In this document: positions 16,564 through 24,589 of the stretch, piece by piece
How the letters are laid out: each line of letters starts with the position of its first letter
Numbering within the stretch: position 1 is the first letter of the stretch
Assembly (NCBI GenBank): GCA_038214135.1
Contig: JBBQSD010000035.1
Coordinates: 1-49,925, forward strand
Source: JANLSE01 sp038214135
GTDB taxonomy: Bacteria > Chloroflexota > Chloroflexia > Chloroflexales > Roseiflexaceae
Direction of reading: 5' to 3'
Length of the DNA stretch: 49,925 nt
The notes under the pieces: model-generated
Databases searched by the model: none
Seen by the model: the letters and a program-made list of their open reading frames with translations, nothing else
What the model was told of the DNA's origin: nothing
Translations under genes and position numbers: made by a program

Positions 16564-18225
16564 ATGACGGTATCTCCATGGCTTGCTTCGTACCCAGCCA
16601 CTGTTGCACCAACAATTGAGGTGCCAGATATTGCGCTGCCAGAATTGCTGACACAGGCGGCCCGCGATTTTCCGGGTGTGGCGGCGATTCGGTTCTATGG
16701 CTATACACTCAGCTATGCGCAACTGGATTCGCTGGCCAATCGCTGTGCGCTGGCCTTTGGCGCTGCTGGGATCACTGTGGGTGAACGGGTTGTGTTGGTG
16801 CTGCCGAATGTGCCACAGGCGGTGATCTGCTACTATGGCGCGCTGCGGGCTGGCGCGACGGTGGTGTTGACCAACCCGATCTTTGAGGCTGGCGCGCTGA
16901 TCCGCCAGATTGAGGATGCCCAGGCGACGGCAGTTGTTGCGCTGAGTATCTTCCACCCGCTGATTATACAGGTGCGGGCGCGAACGACATTGCGGCAGGT
17001 GATCTATACAAATCTGAAGGAATATTTGCCTGGTACTCAGCGCCAGTTGTTTACCCTGCTGCGCCAGGAGCGCGAGGGCCATCGTGTGCCAGCCGATGAG
17101 GCCAATCGCTCGCTATGGTTGGCACGTATGCTCGAAGCCATGCCAAACACTGGCCCCTTACCGGAAGCTGATCCGGCAACACTGGCAGCGTTGCTCTACA
17201 CGGGCGGTACAACTGGCGAGCCACGCGGCGTGATGCACAGCCATCGCAGCCTGGTGGCGAATGCATTGCAAACGAGTGCATGGCTGGCAGGGGCACAGCG
17301 CGGGCGCGAACGCCTGTTGTGCGCTATTCCATTTTCGCACGCCTATGGCATGACCGCCTGTATGAATGTGGCGGTGGCGCTGGCAGCGACAATGATCCTG
17401 CTGCCGACCTTTGAGATCCAGCATGTGCTGCATGCGATTCGGCGTGAGCGGCCAACGCTGTTTCCTGGTGTGCCACCAATGTATGCTGCGATTGCCGATC
17501 AGCCCAATGCCCGTAACTATGGGCTTTCCTCGCTGCGGGCCTGCATCAGTGGCGCGGCACCGCTGCCGGTTGAGGTACAGGAGGGTTTCGAGCGCATCAC
17601 CCGCGCCCATTTGGTGGAGGGCTATGGCCTGACGGAAGCAGGGCCAGTGACGCATGCCAATCCATTGACCGGCGGGAATCGTGCTGGCTATATTGGCCTG
17701 CCGCTGCCCTCCACCGAGGCCAAGATCGTTGATCTGCAAACAGGCGAGGATCTCGCACCAGGCACGATTGGCGAACTACTGGTGCGCGGGCCACAGGTGA
17801 TGATGGGCTATTGGGGCCGCCCACAGGATACCGCCGATACATTAACGAGCGATGGCTGGCTGCGCACTGGTGATGTGGCGCGCATGGATGCTGATGGGTT
17901 CTTCCAGGTGATCGAGCGCAAGAAGGAGATGATTGTCGCAGGGCCATATAATATCTACCCACGCGACATTGAGGAAACATTGTATGAGCACCCGAAAATC
18001 CTGGAAGCTGCCGTCGCAGGGGTTCCAGAGGGTGAGCAGACATCGCTGAAGGCATTTGTTGTGCTGCGGCGCGGCGAGAGCGCAACCCCCGAGGAGATTA
18101 TGGCCTTTCTGAGGGCACGCCTGAGCGCCTATAAGGTGCCGGGTGCCGTCGAATTCCTGGATGCATTGCCACGATCATTTATTGGTAAAGTCCTGCGGCG
18201 GGTGCTGATCGAACGGGAGCGCTGA
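16564..18225 (+). CDS. Long-chain acyl-CoA ligase (AMP-forming), FadD-like
   Basis: A 553-aa ANL-superfamily enzyme that activates a carboxylic acid, probably a fatty acid, to acyl-AMP and then acyl-CoA. The P-loop YTGGTTGEPRGVMHSH begins at Tyr212. The A5 motif EGYGLTEAGP is near 352-361, GWLRTGDVAR near 431, the hinge ERKKEMIVAGPYNIYPRDIE follows, and the catalytic Lys is in IGKVLRR (about Lys542). The length is typical of FadD (about 560 aa). The ATG at 16564 has AAAGGA about 6 nt upstream. The chain is complete and no key residue is missing. Confidence 0.9.
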   Translation: MTVSPWLASYPATVAPTIEVPDIALPELLTQAARDFPGVAAIRFYGYTLSYAQLDSLANRCALAFGAAGITVGERVVLVLPNVPQAVICYYGALRAGATVVLTNPIFEAGALIRQIEDAQATAVVALSIFHPLIIQVRARTTLRQVIYTNLKEYLPGTQRQLFTLLRQEREGHRVPADEANRSLWLARMLEAMPNTGPLPEADPATLAALLYTGGTTGEPRGVMHSHRSLVANALQTSAWLAGAQRGRERLLCAIPFSHAYGMTACMNVAVALAATMILLPTFEIQHVLHAIRRERPTLFPGVPPMYAAIADQPNARNYGLSSLRACISGAAPLPVEVQEGFERITRAHLVEGYGLTEAGPVTHANPLTGGNRAGYIGLPLPSTEAKIVDLQTGEDLAPGTIGELLVRGPQVMMGYWGRPQDTADTLTSDGWLRTGDVARMDADGFFQVIERKKEMIVAGPYNIYPRDIEETLYEHPKILEAAVAGVPEGEQTSLKAFVVLRRGESATPEEIMAFLRARLSAYKVPGAVEFLDALPRSFIGKVLRRVLIERER

Positions 18226-18231
18226 ACAGTA

Positions 18232-18616
18232 TTCAGAAGCCAGAAGCCAGAATGCCGAACCGAGAACCAAGTAGTCAGGAGTCAGGAGTCAGAAGCCAGA
18301 ATGCCGAACTGAGAACCAAGGAGTCAGGAGTCAGAAGCCAGAATGCCGAACTGAGAACCAAGTAGTCAGGAGTCAGGAGTCAGAAGCCAGAATGCCGAAC
18401 CGAGAACCGAGTAGTCAGGAGTCAGGAGTCAGAAGCCAGAATGCCGAACCGAGAACCAAGGAGTCAGGAGTCAGAAGCCAGAATGCCGAACCGAGAACCG
18501 AGAACTGAGAACCACGGAACCGTGTTGCCAAAGAATCTCCTGACCCCTGATTCCTGACCCCTGACCCCTGACCCCTGACCCCTGACCCCTGACCCCTGGC
18601 CCCTGACCCCTGGCCC
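18232..18616. repeat. Tandem array of 42/49-bp units built on a 7-bp repeat, facing an inverse heptamer array
   Basis: The marker GAATGCCGAAC recurs at 18250, 18299, 18341, 18390, 18439 and 18481, giving unit lengths of 49, 42, 49, 49 and 42 bp. The two lengths differ by one 7-bp CAGGAGT. Each unit contains AGTCAGGAGTCAGAAGCC and GAGAACC. At 18537-18616 the strand turns to about eleven CCCCTGA-type heptamers, the inverse of TCAGGGG/TCAGGAG, so the two halves could fold on each other. The last heptamer runs into the stop codon of pdxH. There are no Cas genes and no unique spacers, so it is not CRISPR. Confidence 0.9.
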
Positions 18617-19249
18617 CTATGGTGCAAGGCGCTCGAGCACCCACACCCCATCGGCGAGCCGGTAGCGCAGCCGATCATGTAGCCGACTTGGGCGGCCCTG
18701 CCAGAACTCGATCACATCGGGGAGCAGCCGGTAGCCACCCCACTGTGGTGGCCGCAGGATGCTACGATTGGCATATTCCTGTTCCAATTCGGCCATACGC
18801 TGTTCCAGGATTATTCGATCAGGAATCACCTGGCTCTGGTTGGATGCCCATGCCCCTAACTGGCTGCCGATTGGCCGACTGACGTAGTAGGCATCCGATT
18901 CGGCAGCGGCAACACGCTCGATCTGGCCTTCGATCCGCACCTGCCGATGCAGCGCATGCCAATAGAAGACAAGCGCAGCAAATGGCTGTTCGTCCAGTTC
19001 GCTGGCCTTGCGGCTTGTATAGTTGGTATAGAAGACGAACCCGTGATCCACTCCTTTGAGCAACAGCATGCGCGCCGATGGGCGGCCATCCGCTCCAACG
19101 CTGGCAACTGTCATCGCATTTGGTTCCGGGACGCCAGCGGCCAGCGCTTGATCGAACCAGGTTTGAAACTGAATGAGTGGATCGGCAACGATATCGGCCT
19201 CGCTCAGTTCGCCATAGGTGTAGTTGATCCGAATATCGGCAATTGACAT
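18617..19249 (-). CDS. pdxH: Pyridoxamine 5'-phosphate oxidase
   Basis: A 210-aa FMN enzyme that oxidises pyridoxine/pyridoxamine 5'-phosphate to pyridoxal phosphate. Typical PdxH text is present: NAMTVASVGADGRPSARMLL for FMN binding, GFVFYTNYTSRKASEL, ALVFYWHALHRQVRIEG, then RPIGSQLGAWASNQS. The C-terminal dimerisation block has PPQWGGYRL and EFWQGRPSRLHDRLRY. Length and motifs are complete. GGAGAG precedes the ATG at 19249. It lies 14 bp downstream of an MFS exporter gene on the same strand and is likely co-transcribed. PLP supply would serve enzymes such as the cystathionine beta-synthase in this window. Confidence 0.95.
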   Translation of the reverse strand: MSIADIRINYTYGELSEADIVADPLIQFQTWFDQALAAGVPEPNAMTVASVGADGRPSARMLLLKGVDHGFVFYTNYTSRKASELDEQPFAALVFYWHALHRQVRIEGQIERVAAAESDAYYVSRPIGSQLGAWASNQSQVIPDRIILEQRMAELEQEYANRSILRPPQWGGYRLLPDVIEFWQGRPSRLHDRLRYRLADGVWVLERLAP

Positions 19250-19263
19250 GCATGCTCTCCATA

Positions 19264-20538
19264 TTAGCCCTTAAATTCTTCTGAGACTCGAGCCGGCGGC
19301 AGTGTTCCAGCGCCACTTGCTTCCGGTTCTGTAGAAAACGTTGGCCTGGTGAGTTGGCGCATACGTGCTTCAGTTGGTAACAACCAGGCCAAACCAATGG
19401 TCGCAATAATCAACACAGCCTGCGATGCAAATGCAGCGGCCATCCCGAATTGGTCCGCGATCATACCAGTAACCGGCACACCAATTGCACCAGTAACGAA
19501 CCCTAAGCCCAATATCAGGCCAGATGCCAGGCCAGCCCGGCCAGCCATCAACTGCTGCGCCATCACCAGCATGATCGGCCCTGTTGATGCAGCACTCAAG
19601 CCGATCAGTGCAGCCGTCACAAAGCCAAATGGCCCAGGGAATTGTGCAAACAGCAGAACTGGTGGAATCGATAGAACCAACGATGCTAGCACAATTCCAC
19701 GCCGCCCAAATCGATCGGCCAGCGCTCCACACCAAATCGAACCAACCGCACTCGCCAAGATCAGCGTCGTCGCCAATGGCCCATAGAATGTAGCACCATA
19801 ACCAAGCTGCTGATACCATGTTGGAATGAATGCCTGCATGCTCGACATTGTCCATGAGCGTGACATCATGACCAGAATGATCATGATCAGCGGCAGATAT
19901 GCAATTGCTGGATGAAATGCAGGCTGCGCTGTCGTCGCCTGTACTGCCGAAACGGGACTCGGTTTGTTACGCATATCAAACAATAATACCAAGCCCGTTA
20001 GCAGCCCTGGCACTAATAGCAGCACGGTGCCGTGGGTGCCCATCAAGGAAAACACCAGCACGCCGACGAGCGGCCCAAGCGCAACCCCTATCGTCCCGCC
20101 GGTCACATACACCGACATTGCCGTGTTGCGTTGGGCTGGTGGAATAACCGCTGCTGCCGCAAGTGCGCCAAGTGGGTGAAACGCGCCTGACCCAAGGCCA
20201 GCAGCGCCAGCAGCCAGCAGGATCAGCGGGAACGATGGTGCAAAGCCAACCAATGCGAAGGTCAGGCCCGTCCAGATCATCGTCAGCCCGATCAGGCGGG
20301 TACCACTTCGATCTGCCAGCCAGCCAAATAGTGGCTGGGAAAGCGAGGCAACGCCGCTATAGGCCAATGACACCAACCCAACGGTTTGCAGATTGAGCTG
20401 ATAGCGTGGAATGAGCAACGGGTACAGCACTGGTAGCAGGCCAACATACATATCCACGGTAAAATGCCCAAGCATCAGCATCATCAACGGGCGGTTGCGC
20501 AGCACAGATATCCAGTGCGGGGCGGCGAGTATGGCCAC
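19264..20538 (-). CDS. MFS exporter, fosmidomycin-resistance (Fsr)-like
   Basis: A 424-aa, 12-helix major facilitator. The segment GLGSGAFHPLGALAAAAVIP and the following NTAMSVYVTGGTIGVALGPL are characteristic of the Fsr branch. PLFGWLADRSGTRLIGL is the A-type MFS loop between helices 2 and 3, and GALADRFGRRGIV is its repeat in the second half. The likely start is GTG at 20538 with GGAGG 8 nt upstream; upstream in-frame codons to 20667 add a poor, non-hydrophobic extension. The substrate cannot be inferred. It leads the unit with pdxH. Confidence 0.85.
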   Translation of the reverse strand: MAILAAPHWISVLRNRPLMMLMLGHFTVDMYVGLLPVLYPLLIPRYQLNLQTVGLVSLAYSGVASLSQPLFGWLADRSGTRLIGLTMIWTGLTFALVGFAPSFPLILLAAGAAGLGSGAFHPLGALAAAAVIPPAQRNTAMSVYVTGGTIGVALGPLVGVLVFSLMGTHGTVLLLVPGLLTGLVLLFDMRNKPSPVSAVQATTAQPAFHPAIAYLPLIMIILVMMSRSWTMSSMQAFIPTWYQQLGYGATFYGPLATTLILASAVGSIWCGALADRFGRRGIVLASLVLSIPPVLLFAQFPGPFGFVTAALIGLSAASTGPIMLVMAQQLMAGRAGLASGLILGLGFVTGAIGVPVTGMIADQFGMAAAFASQAVLIIATIGLAWLLPTEARMRQLTRPTFSTEPEASGAGTLPPARVSEEFKG

Positions 20539-20728
20539 GGTACATTCCTCCAACGTGTTGCCGACAGCACCGATTGCCCATGTCGGCGGCGCTCTCACGC
20601 TCACTGGTATTCTAGCACCATCACGCCAGATGGTTGCAACTTGCTGATCCGACATATAAACGAACAATTATTCTATCGAAGATGAGGGCATTGTCTCTAG
20701 CAATTCACCCATCATTGGAGGAAAATAC

Positions 20729-20747
20729 GCAGTATGTAGCAGTATGT
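20729..20747 (+). promoter_or_regulatory. Direct repeat GCAGTATGT upstream of the cupin gene
   Basis: GCAGTATGT occurs at 20729-20737 and 20739-20747, one helical turn apart, about 20 bp before the cupin start codon. It may be an operator or part of the core promoter; nothing identifies a regulator. Confidence 0.35.
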
Positions 20748-20765
20748 GATATAAGGAGCTGATCA

Positions 20766-21092
20766 ATGCAAACATATGAGCTCGCCAATATTCTGGCACA
20801 GCGGGCGCAATCGGGTGAGCGTTGGCAGGAATTTCTGCGTGTGCCAGCGCTCAGCGTTGGCGTGTATGTCCTGGCTGCGGGCAGCAGCGATCCACAGCAG
20901 CCACACACAGAGGACGAAGTGTACTATATTGTTTCTGGGCGTGCTCAGATCCGTGTCGCCGATCAACAGCAACCAGTCGGCCCTGGCTCAATTGTGTATG
21001 TAGCCAGTGGTGTCGAGCATCGTTTTTTCGATATGGTTGAGGAACTCACCGTATTGGTCTTTTTTGCACCAGCTGAGGGTTCGGTGGGGTAG
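20766..21092 (+). CDS. Small cupin-domain protein
   Basis: A 108-aa single-cupin beta-barrel protein, cytoplasmic. Motif 1 is PHTEDEVYYIVSG (His47, Glu51), in which the second His of the usual HxH is replaced by Glu49. Motif 2 is GSIVYVASGVEHRF with His85. It probably binds a divalent metal; whether it is an enzyme or a ligand sensor is unknown. AAGGAG lies 8 nt before the ATG at 20766. It faces a tautomerase gene convergently across a GCGACGC-type palindromic repeat (21160-21212). Confidence 0.85.
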   Translation: MQTYELANILAQRAQSGERWQEFLRVPALSVGVYVLAAGSSDPQQPHTEDEVYYIVSGRAQIRVADQQQPVGPGSIVYVASGVEHRFFDMVEELTVLVFFAPAEGSVG

Positions 21093-21217
21093 CTCTCAGC
21101 TCTCAGATCGCTAACGATGAACGTTTGTATGAACAACAGCGTTTGCATGGGTGTGCAGACGCAAGACATTCCATTGGCCATAGCGGCGCAAAATCTCGCG
21201 TCGCTACGGCCAAAACC

Positions 21218-21424
21218 TTATTGCTTAGGTGGGTCCATCTGGTGCTCCGCGAGTGTTGTTCCACCAACGGCCCAATGATCGGCGGGTAACTCATAGAGCA
21301 GCACGCGCACCTGCTCTGGGCGAACTCCCAGGCTTGTTGTCACAGCCTCACTCACCTGGCGAATGAGGGTCTTCTTCTGTTCGGGCGAGCGCCCTTCCAA
21401 TAGTTCGATGCGTACAATTGGCAT
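21218..21424 (-). CDS. 4-oxalocrotonate tautomerase-family enzyme
   Basis: A 68-aa protein of the 4-OT family, small hexameric keto-enol tautomerases that use an N-terminal proline as base. After Met removal Pro1 is followed by IVRIELLEGR, giving the family's Arg11. YELPADHWAVGG supplies the conserved Trp near position 50. The C-terminus LAEHQMDPPKQ is slightly extended. GGAGG lies 9 nt before the ATG at 21424. The physiological substrate is not evident, since no aromatic degradation genes are nearby. The MITE at 21766 has a -10-like end pointing toward this gene. Confidence 0.92.
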   Translation of the reverse strand: MPIVRIELLEGRSPEQKKTLIRQVSEAVTTSLGVRPEQVRVLLYELPADHWAVGGTTLAEHQMDPPKQ

Positions 21425-21487
21425 GTTGATGTGCCTCCGTGTGCGTTAAAGAGGGCTACACGATCCTGTAGGCCTCTCCGATGTTAG

Positions 21488-21790
21488 ATGTCATCCTCAC
21501 CCTCCAACCCCAGCCCCAGCCTTGCCAGCACAATTGCGAGTAAATTCTACCAAACTGGTACGCCATTAGGCGATATCATTACCTGGTTAGCAGCATTTAC
21601 TGTTGGTTTCATTGTACGGCCATTTGGTGCGCTTATTTTCGGGCGTATGGGTGATCGCATTGGGCGCAAGTACACCTTTCTTGTGACAATGACATTGATG
21701 GGTGTTTGTATATTTTTAGTCGGCCTCTTACCTACTGCAGCAACGATTGGCGCGGCTGCAGGTACTATAGCATTCCTATTTGAGTTGTAA
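21488..21790 (+). pseudogene. Fragment of MHS-family (metabolite:H+ symporter) MFS transporter, ended by a MITE
   Basis: Residues from SLASTIASKF through FIVRPFGALIFGRMGDRIGRK to VGLLPTAATIG match helices 2-4 of the proline/shikimate/citrate type MHS transporters (family about 430 aa). The first helix with its YDF motif is missing, and everything after helix 4 is lost. The reading frame runs into the MITE at 21766, which supplies the final residues TIAFLFEL and the stop codon. There is no plausible full-length product; it is a doubly truncated remnant. Confidence 0.8.
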
Positions 21791-21877
21791 AGGCGCGTAG
21801 CGCAAAGTGGGGTTTGGGGCGCAGCCCCGAAAGAAATTCCCCCGCCCCTTTTTTACAAATCCGGTAGGATTGCTATA
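21766..21877. mobile_element. MITE-like element, copy 1 (112 bp)
   Basis: The ends are imperfect 26-bp inverted repeats: TATAGCATTCCTATTTGAG... on the left, and on the right, read inverted, TATAGCAATCCTACCGG... . The interior has GGCGCGTAGCGC and GGGGTTTGGGGCGCAG. A second copy (111 bp) is at 49134-49244, and a degenerate partial copy is at about 29105-29211. No transposase is encoded, so mobility would need one in trans. TA at both borders may be a target duplication. It lies between fragments of two different genes. Confidence 0.85.
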
Positions 21878-21960
21878 TCCTGATCATACGTCACAAATCG
21901 GGCAAGGTGGTTGACATTAGTTGTAGGATACTCAACTGTAATAGCGTCTGTCGTTGTCAT
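21853..21960 (-). pseudogene. 5' remnant of an unknown gene, ended by the MITE
   Basis: A 35-codon minus-strand frame starting MTTTDAITVEYPTTNVNHLA with a strong GGAGG about 5 nt before the ATG at 21960. After about 28 residues the frame enters the MITE terminal repeat (DIAILPDL) and stops. The good ribosome site suggests a real former gene cut by the insertion; the family is not recognised. Confidence 0.5.
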
Positions 21961-22077
21961 GGCACACCTCCACCGCTGATATGCTGAGATTGATAAAAGT
22001 ATACCATGCCAACAGCATTTATAGGTCCATATACAGGCCGTTGAGGCACCTGAGTGCTGACGGCTGACGGCTGAATG

Positions 22078-23148
22078 CTATTCCGGCGTAAATAACTCCA
22101 TTGATGCCATCACACCCCGATCTTTCACCGTTTTCCAGAATGTCGGGATATGGCCGGTTGCAACGAACCGCCCAACGATCTGGTTATCGCGGCGCTCCTG
22201 TTGCTCGAAGCGGAAGATATCCTGCAGCACAATCAGATCGCGCTCGATTCGTTGCACTTCGCTGATCGCAACGATCCGGCGGCGGCCATCCTGCATGCGC
22301 TCAAGTTGTACAATCAGATTTATTGCCGAGGTCAGCATCTCGCGAACACCAAGCACCGGAATGGATGGGTTGCCCATGGTGACCATCACTTCTAGGCGGG
22401 AGAGTGCATCGCGTGGGCTATTGGCATGGATTCCAAACAGGCTGCCATCGTGTCCTGTATTCATGGCGCTGATCAGATCGACGGCTTCACCATCAAGGAC
22501 TTCGCAGACAATTAAGCGCTCTGGGTGCATCATGAGTGCATTCTGTACAAGCTCGCGCATGCTGATTGCTCCACGGCCCTGAAGATTGGGTGGGCGTGTT
22601 TCCAGGAGTATCAGGCGTTTGGTATTCAACTGGAACTCACCAGAATTCTGCATTGCGATAATACGTTCTTCTGCGGGAATGAAATTCGCCAGCAGATTGA
22701 GCAGCGAGGTCTTGCCCGATCCGGTATTACCAGCAACCACGATATTGGCTCTTCCAACGACACATGCTTGCAGAAATGTGAGCATCGCAGCGTTTGCCGA
22801 ACCATACTGAAGCAGCAATTCTGGCGTAAGCTGATTGCGCATTGTTTTGCGAATTGTCATGACTGGACCGCGCAGTGAGATTGGCGGAATGATCACATGC
22901 ACACGTGAGTCATCGGACAGGCGAACATCGATACAGGGATTCGACTCATCCACACTACGGCCAACGATCGCCAATACTGCATCGATCACCTCCATCAGAT
23001 GAGCATCATCCCGAAACGGCGATGGAATGATGTCTTCGAGATGCCCCTTCCGCTCAACATACACATGCTTGGAACCGTCGATCATAATCTCCGTGATGTC
23101 GGGCTGCGCCAGAAGTGGTTCAAGTGCGGCAAGTGGTTCGTTGTGCAT
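22078..23148 (-). CDS. CpaF/TadA/VirB11-like ATPase with altered catalytic motifs
   Basis: A 356-aa secretion-type ATPase. Walker A AGNTGSGKTS is at 139-148 and the family blocks LETRPPNLQGRGAI, MNTGHDGSL and IHANSPRDALSRLEVMV are intact. Two normally invariant sites differ. The Asp box, EDxxEL in CpaF, reads QNSGEF (167-172). The Walker B region, GEVRGGEA, reads CEVLDGEA (215-222), losing the Gly and Arg but keeping the Glu. No tad/flp pilus genes accompany it, so it is an orphan. It probably binds ATP; hydrolysis may be weak. The ATG at 23148 lacks a strong ribosome site. It follows the LuxR chimera gene by 144 bp on the same strand. Confidence 0.85.
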   Translation of the reverse strand: MHNEPLAALEPLLAQPDITEIMIDGSKHVYVERKGHLEDIIPSPFRDDAHLMEVIDAVLAIVGRSVDESNPCIDVRLSDDSRVHVIIPPISLRGPVMTIRKTMRNQLTPELLLQYGSANAAMLTFLQACVVGRANIVVAGNTGSGKTSLLNLLANFIPAEERIIAMQNSGEFQLNTKRLILLETRPPNLQGRGAISMRELVQNALMMHPERLIVCEVLDGEAVDLISAMNTGHDGSLFGIHANSPRDALSRLEVMVTMGNPSIPVLGVREMLTSAINLIVQLERMQDGRRRIVAISEVQRIERDLIVLQDIFRFEQQERRDNQIVGRFVATGHIPTFWKTVKDRGVMASMELFTPE

Positions 23149-23261
23149 ACAAGTTCACTTTCAGCTACAAGAGCTATGATTGTGCCCGTAGCCATTGCTA
23201 CGAATGACACGATTGTAGTGTGTGTGGTGATAGTGGAAAACGGGTATATAGGCAGTCCTGC

Positions 23262-23281
23262 ACCTGTTTGAATGAACAGGT
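23262..23281. promoter_or_regulatory. Inverted repeat ACCTGTT-N6-AACAGGT between chimera and ATPase genes
   Basis: A perfect 7-bp inverted repeat with a 6-nt centre, 11 bp after the chimera gene's stop. No U-run follows on either strand, so an operator for the downstream ATPase gene is as likely as a weak terminator. Confidence 0.4.
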
Positions 23282-23292
23282 GTCTGTCTCTC

Positions 23293-24516
23293 CTATTCCT
23301 GCTTGACCCAACCCATTCGCATGGCAACGATTGATGCTTCAGTGCGGGTGTTCACATTCAGCTTGAGGTAGATATTATCGAGATGGAAATTGACGGTGCG
23401 CGGCGTAATTATGAGCCGCGTCGCAATTTGTTTGTTGGTCAGACCTTCGGCAAGTAGGAGCAAAACCTCCATCTCACGGGGAGTCAGCAGCGGTGTTACA
23501 ACAAGGGGAAAGAGTAGGCTCAGCTCAAATCCACCACGGCTATGGATGCCCATTTCGATTGCGCCGCCAAGCTGTTTGATGCGCTGGCATGCGCTATTCA
23601 GGTATATGCTGTTTTCATCACCAATGCCATTGTCGATTATGCTATAGCGCACCTGTGTTGATTGCCGCTCCAGGCGAATCGTGATCTGTGTAGCGTGGGC
23701 AGCATGGATTGCGCGGGTAAGCGCAGCCTGGGTGAGGCGAAAGAACGCAAGTTCGCTTGGCATTGGCAATCGCTCTGGAATCCGCTCCAGTATCAGGCGA
23801 ATATGAGCGTTTGTTGCTCGCATAAACTGGCCGGCCAGGAGTTCCAGTGCAGGCACAAGCCCAAGTGTCTCTAGCGTTTGCGGGTGCAGATCCGCCTCCA
23901 GATCGCGCAGTTGCTGGAGTAATTGGCGTGCGATTGTAGCCAGAACCGAGACCGCCATCTGAGCGATTGGCTGCCCACTGAACGATTGCTCATAGGCATT
24001 GGCCTGTGAAAGCAATAGGTGTAGTGGTTCGGCCAGATGTTGTTGCAGCATGCTCACCAGATGCTTGCGCTCGGCTTCAACTGCGGCAATCGTATCTTCG
24101 GAAGCCGTATATCGCTGCACATCCTGGGCCAGCAGCGGAATTGGCGCTGGCACCGTGAGCGTAGCATTCTGTGCAGAAACGACTGGGATACTGTTCTGGC
24201 GGCTTTCCTGTTGGGCGTTCCCGAGTAGATCCACAACCAGATACGACCACCTACCATCCTGCTCCAGGCCATACAGCGCGACGATCTGTGGATGCATAAG
24301 TTGTTGGATGATCTGAATCTCGTTTGTGAACTCAGCTCCTTCTATTTCCACACCACTATGTGTTGGAGCAATGAACGTTATGACAACATCATAGCCTCTG
24401 ATCACATCAGATGCGCGATAGATGGCACCAAGGCGGCCTTTGCCAAGGATCGCACGCAGGTGATAGCGATTATTCAACACTGCCGGTGGATCAGAAAAGT
24501 TCCATGGCTCATTCAT
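23293..24516 (-). CDS. Chimeric regulator: pseudokinase N-lobe, degenerate histidine-kinase core, LuxR HTH
   Basis: A 407-aa protein with three modules. Residues 18-98 match only the N-lobe of a Ser/Thr kinase: glycine loop LGKGRLGAIYRASD, alpha-C segment NEIQIIQQLMHPQIVALYG and hinge YLVVDLL. The VAIK lysine is missing (VVITFI), and no HRD, DFG or C-lobe follows. Residues 149-337 follow the HisKA_3/HATPase layout of NarX/DesK kinases (ER..L...L, LETLGLVPAL, IIDNGIGDE, RGGFEL). The phosphoacceptor His is Gln158, and N-box Glu and Asn are Ala264 and Arg268. Residues 343-405 form an apparently intact LuxR HTH (LTPREMEVLLLLAEGLTNKQ). No membrane segment. GGAG lies 6 nt before the ATG. It probably regulates DNA directly without phosphotransfer. 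Confidence 0.85.
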   Translation of the reverse strand: MNEPWNFSDPPAVLNNRYHLRAILGKGRLGAIYRASDVIRGYDVVITFIAPTHSGVEIEGAEFTNEIQIIQQLMHPQIVALYGLEQDGRWSYLVVDLLGNAQQESRQNSIPVVSAQNATLTVPAPIPLLAQDVQRYTASEDTIAAVEAERKHLVSMLQQHLAEPLHLLLSQANAYEQSFSGQPIAQMAVSVLATIARQLLQQLRDLEADLHPQTLETLGLVPALELLAGQFMRATNAHIRLILERIPERLPMPSELAFFRLTQAALTRAIHAAHATQITIRLERQSTQVRYSIIDNGIGDENSIYLNSACQRIKQLGGAIEMGIHSRGGFELSLLFPLVVTPLLTPREMEVLLLLAEGLTNKQIATRLIITPRTVNFHLDNIYLKLNVNTRTEASIVAMRMGWVKQE

Positions 24517-24589
24517 CGCTGGCTCCAGAGTGCTGCTTCATCACAAGGCAATGCCACCCGATTCTTCTTCAGCTGAATGCTTTTCCTGA

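Noticed and set aside
18232..18530. CRISPR array
   Set aside because: Unit lengths of 42/49 bp differ by a 7-bp step, the whole unit is repeated with no unique spacers, and no cas genes are nearby.
21160..21212. Bidirectional terminator between the cupin and tautomerase genes
   Set aside because: The hairpin is imperfect and has no U-tract on either side; it fits better as a variant of the dispersed GCGTC palindrome.
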